A stretch of DNA of 23,403 nucleotides from Candidatus Dojkabacteria bacterium (GTDB lineage Bacteria > Patescibacteriota > Dojkabacteria > B142 > WJKM01). The notes beneath the pieces were generated by a model. That model saw only the letters and a program-made list of their open reading frames with translations. It made no database searches and was not told where the DNA came from. The position numbers and the translations under genes are program-made. Shown here in pieces: positions 7,502 through 13,752 of the stretch (position 1 is the stretch's first letter; each line of letters starts with the position of its first letter). The stretch covers positions 1 through 23,403 of the forward strand of contig JAGQLH010000008.1 in NCBI GenBank assembly GCA_020429465.1, in the 5' to 3' direction.

Positions 7502-8569
7502 CTATAACTTTGCCAATGAATACCTTACACTAGTATTAGCACCAGTTTTTGTAACAATCCCCTTCTCTATTAAATCTTTCATAATGATGTTTACATACTG
7601 GCGTGTTTTTCCAAGTTCACGGGCTATATCAGAGCCATTTAAGTATTCATTTTCTCGAATGATTTTTACTATTTTTTGTTCTATCCCAGTCAGTTCTATT
7701 ATAGAGGTGTTTATAAGATCTATAGAACCACCACTTACCTCGAGTATAAACTGACATGTTTGGATTGCCGCTTCTAAAAGTCCTTTAGTCATAAATTCAA
7801 TCCAATGGGTAAGGTCTTTATCTTTAATAGAGGTATCAAGAAGTGTGTAATAAAACTGCTGATTTTTTAAATAGAAATTATCGATAGGTAGAATGCGAGA
7901 TGTATCTATTTCATTAATATAGAGAATCCCTCTCCCTAAAATTCGAGCAAGACGTCCGTTTCCATCATTGAATGGGTGAATTTCTGCTATTTTGAAATGA
8001 GCAATTGCAGCAAGGACTATTGGATTAACAATGTTGTAGTTCTGTTTGAACCATTTTAGGAAATCTTGGAGCTTCTTCTCTATGTCTTCAGGTTTTGTTT
8101 GTACTGGAAATTCAAGTACGTCATGTATACCATTTTCCCAGACTTCTATAGGGAGGATTCTCTTCGAGGTTCTTAATTCGAATTTTTCGTTTCCAGTTGT
8201 TTGTAGGTGAATATCTTTTATAGTTTTTAGAGTGAAGTCACTTGGTGAGTCTATGTAGGTATCAAATTCATTAAGTACATCGGTATATCTCTTTACTCCA
8301 TCTTTCGTTCTTCCGGGTAGAAATGACAGTATATCCGTCAAATTTGGTTTTGTTAGTGATGCTAGCTCTTTTAGTTTTGTTTTGTCATTAGATACAGCGG
8401 CATAAGCAGAGAGTTCTCTATTTGCTTTTATTACCTCTTCACTCATTTCATTACTAATCCAATCAAGGACGGCGTAGATTCGACCGTGTAGATCGAAAAA
8501 TCTGGACATCTCGTTGAGTGTTGTATTTGTTATTTGGTAGTTGATGTTCATAAATTTTGCGTAACTCAC
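7502..8569 (-). CDS. Fic family protein with C-terminal winged helix
   Basis: Fic proteins transfer AMP or related groups from nucleotides to target proteins. The catalytic motif HPFNDGNGRLAR is complete near residue 198. It is preceded by the Fic N-terminal helical region, including the beta-hairpin segment PGRTKDGVKRY, and by an acidic linker. The last 75 residues (LTGIEQKIVKIIRENEYLNGSDIARELGKTRQYVN and onward) form a winged helix-turn-helix, as in the common chromosomal Fic/DUF4172-like group of 350-380 aa, so it may bind DNA. I cannot place an inhibitory motif with certainty. An ATG at 8551 (MNINYQ) is an alternative start. It stands alone on the minus strand and is preceded by a repeat with a strong hairpin at 8575-8599. 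Confidence 0.9.
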   Translation of the reverse strand: MSYAKFMNINYQITNTTLNEMSRFFDLHGRIYAVLDWISNEMSEEVIKANRELSAYAAVSNDKTKLKELASLTKPNLTDILSFLPGRTKDGVKRYTDVLNEFDTYIDSPSDFTLKTIKDIHLQTTGNEKFELRTSKRILPIEVWENGIHDVLEFPVQTKPEDIEKKLQDFLKWFKQNYNIVNPIVLAAIAHFKIAEIHPFNDGNGRLARILGRGILYINEIDTSRILPIDNFYLKNQQFYYTLLDTSIKDKDLTHWIEFMTKGLLEAAIQTCQFILEVSGGSIDLINTSIIELTGIEQKIVKIIRENEYLNGSDIARELGKTRQYVNIIMKDLIEKGIVTKTGANTSVRYSLAKL

Positions 8570-8640
8570 CCCTACCCCTCTCTTACAGCAAGAGAGGGGA
8601 ATTACTCCACCTTGGTGTAAGGGGGAGACGGAGGGGGTTA
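8568..8640. repeat. Dispersed repeat with a 10-bp perfect hairpin (CCCCTCTCTT family)
   Basis: CCCCTCTCTT at 8575-8584 pairs with AAGAGAGGGG at 8590-8599. The right end carries GGGGGAGACGGAGGGGG. Related copies are at 6135-6180 and 11928-12026. It sits directly upstream of fic. Confidence 0.65.
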
Positions 8641-8712
8641 TTTTTATGTCCTGAATTATACCCCATTATACCCAACTGTCAAATAAATAATTTACAATTG
8701 GGTATTTACTAC

Positions 8713-8742
8713 TTTCCAAATTGGTATTAAATTGTGTATAAT
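8713..8742 (+). promoter_or_regulatory. Candidate promoter for the structured leader and antiporter gene
   Basis: TTTCCA at 8713-8718, an 18-nt spacer, and a perfect TATAAT at 8737-8742. It is the best sigma70-like promoter upstream of the long leader. Confidence 0.45.
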
Positions 8743-8805
8743 TACCCGTTCTCTTTTATATCGTGTATATATTAGTAAAAAAAACTAGATGCAAAACTGA
8801 CGACG

Positions 8806-8866
8806 GTCGATAGATGTTTATCAAACTTCACTATGGGGGTGGGTAGATATCTATTGGCTGTTTTTT
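8806..8866 (+). terminator. Terminator-like hairpin in the leader (possible attenuator)
   Basis: A 12-bp stem that includes G-U pairs (8806-8817 with 8847-8858) is followed by TG and six T residues at 8861-8866. It lies between the promoter and the boxA-like motif, so it could act as an early attenuator. Confidence 0.45.
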
Positions 8867-8876
8867 ATGCAGTCAA

Positions 8877-8909
8877 GTGTGATGTGTAATGCTTCGGCTT
8901 ACCGCACAC
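8877..8909 (+). promoter_or_regulatory. UUCG-loop hairpin next to boxA
   Basis: GTGTG at 8877-8881 pairs with CACAC at 8905-8909. Inside, GTAA pairs with TTAC and a GC-TTCG-GC cap closes it. It ends one base before the boxA-like motif. Confidence 0.5.
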
Positions 8910-8925
8910 GATCTTTGACAATCAA
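8910..8925 (+). promoter_or_regulatory. boxA-like antitermination element
   Basis: GATCTTTGACAATCAA resembles the rRNA-leader boxA core (YxCTCTTTxACA), which is bound by NusB/NusE. The identical 16-mer recurs at 23075-23090, also just after UUCG-type hairpins. The function is inferred. Confidence 0.45.
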
Positions 8926-8933
8926 AGAGTAGT
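8917..8933 (+). repeat. Left arm of the 17-bp perfect inverted repeat bracketing the antiporter locus
   Basis: GACAATCAAAGAGTAGT here is the exact reverse complement of 10796-10812. It overlaps the boxA-like motif. It could be an RNA closing stem or a terminal inverted repeat. Confidence 0.85.
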
Positions 8934-8944
8934 TTAAAAAGAAA

Positions 8945-9499
8945 GACTTGATGAAGAAAATTTTTCAAAGTCGGTTCTTTTGACTCGGTTGGTGTGTGTA
9001 AATTGTTTTGGGATGGTAGTGACAGAACAGTGTTCTGTCACTACATGTATATATACATATATATATCCATACACCCACCAACCGGGTCGAAAGACCAACT
9101 TACTTTTTCTTGCGTTTCACGTGAGCCACTGGCTACGTGATGAAGGCCCCAATTCGGCCGAGCAAGCCATAAAATCTCAAAACAAAATGACCGAAAGGGA
9201 AATTTTATTTTAGAGATTGTGGTGCCGTTCAAAACTATGTTTTGTTTCGGTATAACCCTCGGACTACGGTTCGTCACAATGAGGGGTTAGTCCAGGAAGG
9301 ACAGTGACATTGAAAATAAACAGGGCAAGAAACTTTTGTCCTGATAGATTTACGGTCGAATGATTTCTCAGATCGTTAGCTCCTCGCTTTTGGAGTAGAG
9401 ACTAGGAGAGAACCTAGTGAAAAATCCATTCTGATCTCGAAAGAGGCAGAGTGTGAAAAAATTTCTCATCAAGTCAGTTTCACGCGTGAGGACTTGATG
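8945..9499 (+). ncRNA. Long structured leader RNA upstream of the antiporter
   Basis: No reading frame here looks like a real protein, yet the sequence folds densely. A closing stem pairs 8945-8965 with 9457-9476. A 19-nt arm at 8982-9000 pairs with 9070-9088 (18 of 19, counting one G-U). Local hairpins include 9117-9140, 9173-9218 with a CC-GAAA-GG cap, 9225-9250, 9322-9342, 9401-9418 and 9432-9450 with a CTC-GAAA-GAG cap. At 9256-9293, CCCTC/GAGGG and GGACTA/TAGTCC interleave as in an H-type pseudoknot. GNRA-like caps and G-U-compensated stems favour a functional RNA. I looked for features of RNase P RNA, tmRNA and group I or II introns and did not find them. It ends about 30 nt before the GTG start of the antiporter. 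Confidence 0.6.
9016..9044. repeat. 29-bp perfect palindrome (copy 1)
   Basis: GTAGTGACAGAACA, a central G, and the exact complement. It sits in the loop of the 19-nt leader arm. Copy 2 is at 23338-23366 and differs at one position. Confidence 0.9.
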
Positions 9500-9528
9500 G
9501 GAATGAAATGAAAAACGAGGTTTGAAAA

Positions 9529-10608
9529 GTGTCTGAAGAAAATGGCTATAAAGAATATGAATTCGGTCCTTTTAAGACAGATGACTGGAACTTTAGTGGG
9601 GCTCAATTCCTAGCCACGTTTGCAGGAATTGTTGTTGCACTGGTTCTGTCGTTTGCTGGTGGATTTCCGCCCCAGTTTGTTTTGATGGGATTGTTCGGCC
9701 TGTCCCCCTTTGGCTTTCAAGTATTTGTTGAAATAATTGAAACCCTAAAAGGGAGAAACCCCCACGTTTCTGGTAAGGTAGCGGTTCTTGGTTTAGTAGC
9801 TGGGATAGCTGCTTTTGTTATTCCAACGCTACTAATTAGTGCTTACGTAGAACCGTCTATAGCATACGCTGGTGCTGCCACTGATATTAGTCTCGTAAAT
9901 GGGCTATCATCACAGCTATCAGGGGATGCAAGGATGTTTCTGGTGACTCAGGCAGTTGCTGATGATCTGGCTGGTTTAACGGTGATAATCACCAATAGTG
10001 GGTTGCATGAAAACATTCCCTATTGGGCGGTTGTCATCTGCCTAATTGGTAGCTTGTTGATGTTCATTAACGGCTACCGCAAAGGAAAGGTCCGCTGGCT
10101 CGTTCTTTCGGGGGTTGCTAGTACAGTTGGCTTTTGGGGGATCGGGATTGAACCACTACTCGGGATGGCTCCACAAGCCATCTTCGTAGGTCTGGTTGAA
10201 AATAATAAATCGTTTAGGACAGGCGCTAAAAATATCGCCGGAATCGGAGCTACAGGCGGTCTGTTCCTGTTTATCATTTCACATTTGTCATTCACACATT
10301 TTGAGTTGAGTACAACACAAATGTATTTTAACCTGGCAATGGTGTTTGGTAAGTTTATTCCGACCTTTCCATTGATGTTGGGTGCGGGGGTAAAACCAAA
10401 GCATGCAGTGCTTGGTTCCCTCATGGCAGCAACCAGCGGTACGGTTGGGTTGATATTCTTAGAAGTTGCACACAAGCAGGGGCAACTTACTCCAGAAATG
10501 GAAGTAGTGGGAACGACGGGAATTATCGTTTCTATTGCAACCTGTCTTGTTTGGTTTTTAGTATCACTCTTTTTTAGAGATAAAAAGGAGAAAATACCGA
10601 CTCATTAG
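9529..10608 (+). CDS. nhaA: Divergent NhaA-family Na+/H+ antiporter
   Basis: An inner-membrane antiporter that would exchange Na+ (or Li+) for protons. The NhaA core is recognisable: GAATDISLVNGL with Asp119, corresponding to NhaA Asp133, and AVADDLAGLTVI with the Asp145-Asp146 pair, corresponding to Asp163-Asp164. The C-terminal half (KFIPTFPLML ... GSLMAATSGTVGLIFLEVA ... TTGIIVSIATCLVWFLVSLFF) parallels the last NhaA helices. At 359 aa it is shorter than typical NhaA, and its N-terminus is unusual (about 20 polar, acidic residues). The start is GTG at 9529, with GAGG 8 nt upstream and an in-frame stop at 9523. Spot counts give a GC content of about 42-52%, above most of its neighbours, which suggests transfer. 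It lies inside a large set of RNA-like stems. Confidence 0.75.
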   Translation: MSEENGYKEYEFGPFKTDDWNFSGAQFLATFAGIVVALVLSFAGGFPPQFVLMGLFGLSPFGFQVFVEIIETLKGRNPHVSGKVAVLGLVAGIAAFVIPTLLISAYVEPSIAYAGAATDISLVNGLSSQLSGDARMFLVTQAVADDLAGLTVIITNSGLHENIPYWAVVICLIGSLLMFINGYRKGKVRWLVLSGVASTVGFWGIGIEPLLGMAPQAIFVGLVENNKSFRTGAKNIAGIGATGGLFLFIISHLSFTHFELSTTQMYFNLAMVFGKFIPTFPLMLGAGVKPKHAVLGSLMAATSGTVGLIFLEVAHKQGQLTPEMEVVGTTGIIVSIATCLVWFLVSLFFRDKKEKIPTH

Positions 10609-10624
10609 CTTTAAAAATAAACAT

Positions 10625-10646
10625 GGCAACTAGCTAGCTAGTTGCC
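10625..10646 (+). other. 22-bp perfect palindrome after the antiporter gene
   Basis: GGCAACTAGCT and its exact complement. It begins 17 nt after the stop and has no T run. It is the first of several consecutive 3' hairpins. Confidence 0.7.
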
Positions 10647-10738
10647 CAACTATGCCAGGAGGCATGGTTGAGGGTCTGAAAACTCTTACCATGCCTTCCG
10701 GCCTTGGAGGTGAAAGACTCCAAAGGGGTAAAAAGGTG
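10647..10738 (+). other. Structured 3' region with mutually exclusive hairpins
   Basis: 10647-10656 can pair with 10661-10670 (10 bp, AGGA loop). Alternatively, 10661-10675 can pair with 10682-10695 (14 bp, one bulged T, loop CTGAAA). A further stem joins 10702-10709 with 10718-10726, and 10728-10738 pairs with 10780-10790. The 10609-11214 gap contains no gene that I can support, only these structures and repeats. Confidence 0.5.
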
Positions 10739-10795
10739 TTTCATGGTTTTCGAACCTGATTCATAAGCGCTATGCTTACCACTTTTTTACTACAC

Positions 10796-10812
10796 ACTAC
10801 TCTTTGATTGTC
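10796..10812 (+). repeat. Right arm of the 17-bp perfect inverted repeat
   Basis: Exact complement of 8917-8933, 1.86 kb away, so the pair encloses the leader, the antiporter gene and the 3' hairpins. Confidence 0.85.
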
Positions 10813-10886
10813 TACCACGATAAGTTCATAAGAAATTATTGGTTTATGGTGGTAAGGAGGTGGGTGATTAATAATGATTGAATTAC

Positions 10887-10916
10887 GCTGGTTCCCCGCT
10901 TTCGCGGGGAAGACAT
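10887..10916. repeat. Dispersed palindromic repeat copy
   Basis: TTCCCCGC - TTTC - GCGGGGAA with the family tail AGACATA. Confidence 0.8.
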
Positions 10917-10962
10917 AAGGGGTATGGTGGTTTGTTTTCGTAAAATAATGTCGTTTTTTGTT

Positions 10963-10994
10963 ATGTAGGGACCAAAAATTTTTGGTCCCTACAT
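10963..10994. repeat. 32-bp perfect palindrome
   Basis: ATGTAGGGACCAAAAA followed by its exact complement. A second compact fold (GGTGC...GCACC and CCGA-GGCT-TCGG) follows up to about 11040. Confidence 0.85.
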
Positions 10995-11118
10995 GCATTT
11001 GGTGCAGGAATGGCACCCCTTGGCCGAGGCTTCGGTGGGTAGGCATAGGGGGATTGTCTAAATGGATAAATTTCACTGTTCTAGGATAGTGAAGTTGATG
11101 AGTGTATCACCTAGTAAA

Positions 11119-11219
11119 TAATGTCATTTCGTTGCTCTCAATTAGATCCCGGCTCGTAAGATTCATTCTTGTGATTTTTAGAAATCACAAATTCATCTAA
11201 CGTCTGGGATGACATTATT
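11119..11219. repeat. MITE-like segment with TAATGTCAT / ATGACATTA ends
   Basis: The terminal inverted repeats TAATGTCAT and ATGACATTA enclose about 80 bp with an internal hairpin (TTGTGATTTTTAGAAATCACAA). The right end abuts the antitoxin stop. Confidence 0.5.
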
Positions 11220-11493
11220 TTATCTGTATTTCCACTTCCTTTCCCATTGCTTCTGCAATTTGGATTACTTTGTAGAGTGAGGTATTTCTATGTCCTGATT
11301 CGATCTTAGAAATAGATGAACGAGGTATATTGGTCATATTTGCAATATCTAATTGTGTAAGACCAGCTCTTTCTCGTTCTGACTTTAGTTTCCTCATGGC
11401 AATTTTGAGTTTTGCCTTTCTGGTTAAGTCTTCTTGTTCTTTTTTGGTATAGTTTTCATTTTTTACAGTATTCCAGCTCAATTTTTTATTCAT
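11215..11493 (-). CDS. HigA-like antitoxin (XRE helix-turn-helix)
   Basis: A 92-aa antitoxin and probable autorepressor. The N-terminal 35 residues are charged and likely helical. The XRE domain covers about residues 36-85, with the helix-turn-helix ERAGLTQLDIANMTNIPRSSISKIESGHRN. The gene follows its toxin partner and overlaps it by 8 nt, the toxin-first order typical of HigBA. Translational coupling is therefore likely. The antitoxin would neutralise the toxin by direct binding and repress the shared promoter, for which a candidate operator lies upstream of the toxin at 11828-11851. No specific subfamily beyond HigA/XRE can be given from sequence alone. Confidence 0.88.
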   Translation of the reverse strand: MNKKLSWNTVKNENYTKKEQEDLTRKAKLKIAMRKLKSERERAGLTQLDIANMTNIPRSSISKIESGHRNTSLYKVIQIAEAMGKEVEIQIK

Positions 11494-11812
11494 GATTCTT
11501 ACGCCGTTTTAAAGAAGTAGAAATATATCTATGCGGAGTTGAGTTAGATTTTTTCGAGAAGAATACTAAAATGATAATTTGCTCTCTACGCAGGTATGTG
11601 TAGATTCCTCTCCAGCTCTGATCATTTTTAAAAACCCTCATTTCATAAAGGTTGTATCCTGTTAATTTTTTTGCATCAGGAGTTTCTAATTTTCCTTCTA
11701 TTGCAAGTTCTTCAATGAAGAGATCAAATTGCTTACGTATTATTTGTGGTAATTTTTTATATTCTCTGTGTGCAGACTTATCAAAATATATCTCCTTATT
11801 ATATTGTGCCAT
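11486..11812 (-). CDS. RelE/HigB-like toxin (Gp49 type)
   Basis: A 108-aa toxin of the RelE/ParE superfamily, HigB/Gp49 branch, which in characterised members cleaves mRNA on the ribosome. Recognisable features are the N-terminal YFDKSAHREYKKLPQ helix, the core strand LYEMRVFKNDQSWRGIYTYL, and IIILVFFSKKSNSTPHRYI with the basic C-terminal helix LKRRKNHE. The family hallmark is the pattern E-x-R then a hydrophobic strand, then FxKK-x-TP. It is the first gene of a two-gene operon with the XRE antitoxin, with an 8-nt overlap. The mRNA-cleavage activity is inferred from family membership. Confidence 0.85.
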   Translation of the reverse strand: MAQYNKEIYFDKSAHREYKKLPQIIRKQFDLFIEELAIEGKLETPDAKKLTGYNLYEMRVFKNDQSWRGIYTYLRREQIIILVFFSKKSNSTPHRYISTSLKRRKNHE

Positions 11813-11827
11813 ATAACGAACATTGTG

Positions 11828-11851
11828 TCAATTAATTTATCTTTTAATTGA
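11828..11851 (-). promoter_or_regulatory. Candidate operator of the toxin-antitoxin operon
   Basis: TCAATTAA at 11828-11835 and TTAATTGA at 11844-11851 form an 8-bp inverted repeat with an 8-nt spacer, 16 nt upstream of the toxin start. The position suits binding by the XRE antitoxin. Confidence 0.4.
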
Positions 11852-11927
11852 TAACACATCGTGATGGATGGTGCATTGTATTGCGATACAGAATTGTTAA
11901 GATCTAGTTTTCTATAAGACTCAAATT

Positions 11928-12026
11928 GCCCCTCTCCTTCCTTCGGCAGATAAATTTACTTAAGAGAGGGGAGTATACATTAGTGAAAACACTCCCTCTT
12001 AATGTAAGAGGGAGGCGGAGGGAATT
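11928..12026. repeat. Dispersed repeat (CCCCTCTCCTTCC family), long copy
   Basis: Contains CTCCTTCCTTCGGCAGA, TAAGAGAGGGGAG and a second hairpin, CTCCCTCTTA with TAAGAGGGAG (11992-12014). It is related to 6135-6180 and 8568-8640. Confidence 0.65.
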
Positions 12027-12085
12027 ATGTGTCCAGGGTTCGATTACTTATAGGTGTAAGAACGTCTAGAATAAATCTTGGGGTA

Positions 12086-12712
12086 TTAGTTGAATTTGAT
12101 GTCTGGAATGATGATGTTATGCGTTCCATTCCAGGCGTTGGCGTTCTGTTCTAAATCAATGATGTATTCATCGTTGAATCCTTGTCTTCCTCTCACATCT
12201 TCAAAAAACATTTGCGATGTAACTACCTCTTCTCCATCGATATGTACTTTGAAATGAATATGGGGAGGTCTGTATGCTGTCCCTTCTCCATAGCCAAGTG
12301 GAATTACTGATTCGAATTTGTAGTATCCATTTTCATCTGTAGTAACCTGTCCTCGGTAGTATTCGTCTTCATATGTGCCTTCTTCGCTAGCCTGCCATAT
12401 ATCTAAAGTTGCATGTGCTATGGTATTTGTACAAGTGGAATTATAGATATATCCCTCCATATATAATTTTTCCCCAGTAGTAGAATCTGGTGCAATATTC
12501 TCTCTAAAAGGAGCATTTGCTTGGTAGTATGGTCCACCCCCATCTCTAAATGCTGGAAGGCAGTCAGATGCTGCCAATACAGGTGGTAGGCTAGATTGCG
12601 CCTTTTTAGTTGTAAAACTAAATACTGTTGCGAAAAGTACATAAGAAATCACAAGTATGAGTGACACAAATATACTGTATTGTAGATATTTTCTATCTAA
12701 TTTAATTTTCAT
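12086..12712 (-). CDS. Membrane-anchored or secreted intradiol ring-cleavage dioxygenase-like protein
   Basis: A 208-aa protein with the non-haem Fe(III) intradiol dioxygenase fold, which in the family cleaves catechol-type rings between the hydroxyls. The N-terminus is basic with a single hydrophobic segment (residues about 12-33), so the domain faces outside the membrane. All four expected iron ligands are visible: Tyr118 or Tyr119 in EYYRGQ, Tyr147, His151 and His153 in AYRPPHIHFKV. The N-terminal helical dimerisation domain of soluble enzymes is absent, as in other secreted small family members. It is transcribed after the NADP-binding reductase (a 9-bp gap) and probably forms an operon with it. 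Its substrate in this organism is unknown; carbohydrate- or lignin-linked relatives exist. Confidence 0.85.
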   Translation of the reverse strand: MKIKLDRKYLQYSIFVSLILVISYVLFATVFSFTTKKAQSSLPPVLAASDCLPAFRDGGGPYYQANAPFRENIAPDSTTGEKLYMEGYIYNSTCTNTIAHATLDIWQASEEGTYEDEYYRGQVTTDENGYYKFESVIPLGYGEGTAYRPPHIHFKVHIDGEEVVTSQMFFEDVRGRQGFNDEYIIDLEQNANAWNGTHNIIIPDIKFN

Positions 12713-12721
12713 TTGTTTGTA

Positions 12722-13345
12722 TTACGATTTGATTTTAAATGCACTATTCCAACCAAATACTTCTTTTATGCTTAATTGAATATTTAGAAAAGCCATATGT
12801 TCGAGCATTCTGCTTTCTTCAAGTGCTCCTGCGTAAACTGGTGAATGTCCAATTTTCTCAATTAATTCTTTTATAATTTGTAAACTTTCTTGATTATCAC
12901 CTGCGTAGAAATGATCTAGTGTGTCATCTCCAATTTGTGGATTATTGATTTTAGTTGCAAATACAGTGTTAAATGCTTTGATGACTCGTGCATGAGGTAG
13001 TTTTTCTTGTAGTTGTTCAGCTGTACTTGTATTCCATCCGGTTTGTAATGATGAAAAATCTTCAGATAAGGGATTAGAAATACTTACAATGATTTTATTA
13101 TTACTTACCTCTTTGATTTGCTCTGCTATTTCCTGTTCATTGTTGTATGGTAATGCCAAAATAATTATATCGGAGTTTTCTACCGTAGTTTGGATGTCTG
13201 TTTCAACTTTTGAATTTGGGAATTTGGTTATGTCTATTTTATCTGCATCTCGAGTTGAGAGTATGAGTGGGTAGTTACCAGAGAGGGCTTGCGCTATTTG
13301 GGCACCCATTGTCCCAGTTGCGCCTATGATTCCTATTGTATGCAT
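12722..13345 (-). CDS. NADP-binding reductase of the NADPH-dependent F420 reductase family
   Basis: A 207-aa Rossmann protein with the N-terminal dinucleotide motif GIIGATGTMGAQIA (GxxGxxG) and a short basic patch (STRDADK) suited to the NADP phosphate. The pattern IILALPYNNEQEIAEQI and then IIVSISNP is typical of the family, as is HARVIKAFNTVFA. The second half is the usual C-terminal helical part. Members are annotated as F420H2:NADP oxidoreductases, but F420 use cannot be judged here and other NADP-linked reductions are possible. It is divergent from the HxlR regulator and upstream of the dioxygenase, so it is likely under HxlR control. Confidence 0.8.
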   Translation of the reverse strand: MHTIGIIGATGTMGAQIAQALSGNYPLILSTRDADKIDITKFPNSKVETDIQTTVENSDIIILALPYNNEQEIAEQIKEVSNNKIIVSISNPLSEDFSSLQTGWNTSTAEQLQEKLPHARVIKAFNTVFATKINNPQIGDDTLDHFYAGDNQESLQIIKELIEKIGHSPVYAGALEESRMLEHMAFLNIQLSIKEVFGWNSAFKIKS

Positions 13346-13368
13346 GATGTATTTTTACTGAAGTAATA

Positions 13369-13405
13369 TTGTAATAATAAAACAATTACTTTATAATGTA
13401 AAGTA
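13369..13405 (+). promoter_or_regulatory. Promoter overlapping a HxlR-type operator
   Basis: TTGTAA at 13369-13374 and TATAAT at 13392-13397, with a 17-nt spacer. The -10 lies inside the palindrome TACTTTA-TAATG-TAAAGTA (13387-13405). Repression by the adjacent HxlR protein would block this promoter directly. The reductase start is only 42 nt away on the other strand. Confidence 0.6.
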
Positions 13406-13422
13406 GTTACAAAAAGTAAAGT

Positions 13423-13752
13423 ATGAAGAAAACTAGCAACAAAAACATATATGAAGAATGTCCAGTAGAAAAAACCCTGCAAATTTTGGGTGGTAAACAC
13501 ACCACTCTAATAATTAGGGATCTACTCACTGGAACTAAACGCTTTGGCGAGCTACAAAAAAGTATGCCGTTCGTAAGTACAAAAACGCTATCTGAAAGGC
13601 TGTCGTTTTTAGCCTCTGAAAAAATTGTGAAAAGGAAAGCGTATAAAACAGTCCCTCTAAAAGTTGAGTATTCACTCACTGAGTTGGGGAAAACATTAGA
13701 ACCTATTATTGAACAAATGAGGGTATGGGGAATAAACAAGGTAAAGAATTAA
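13423..13752 (+). CDS. HxlR/DUF24-family transcriptional regulator
   Basis: A 109-aa winged helix-turn-helix dimeric regulator. The family signature is plain: ECPVEKTLQILGGKHTTLIIRDLL, then RFGELQKSMPFVSTKTLSERLSFL and the wing YSLTELGKTL. Cys13, next to PVEKTL, is the position of the redox- or quinone-sensing cysteine in several HxlR proteins (YodB, CatR, HypR), so sensing of electrophiles or quinones is a reasonable inference. It is divergent from the reductase gene, with a candidate operator between them, and its 3' end overlaps the VOC gene by 28 nt, so the two are co-transcribed. Confidence 0.9.
   Translation: MKKTSNKNIYEECPVEKTLQILGGKHTTLIIRDLLTGTKRFGELQKSMPFVSTKTLSERLSFLASEKIVKRKAYKTVPLKVEYSLTELGKTLEPIIEQMRVWGINKVKN

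Noticed and set aside
8980..9277. Overlapping reading frames inside the leader on both strands
   Set aside because: They cover palindromes and stems, have no recognisable protein features, and arise from structured non-coding sequence.
8945..9499. RNase P RNA or tmRNA
   Set aside because: The expected conserved blocks (GAGGAAAGTCC and its P4 partner; a tRNA-like T-loop with a tag reading frame) were not found.
8910..10812. Group II or group I intron with an embedded ORF
   Set aside because: No domain V with its AGC triad and GAAA-capped 34-nt form near the 3' end, no group I core blocks, and the ORF is an antiporter rather than a maturase or homing nuclease. The 14-bp hairpin at 10661-10695 only superficially resembles domain V.
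10741..11076. 111-aa minus-strand frame over the repeats
   Set aside because: It translates the palindromic repeats (for example FPAKAGNQRN) and the stem region, so it is not a real gene.
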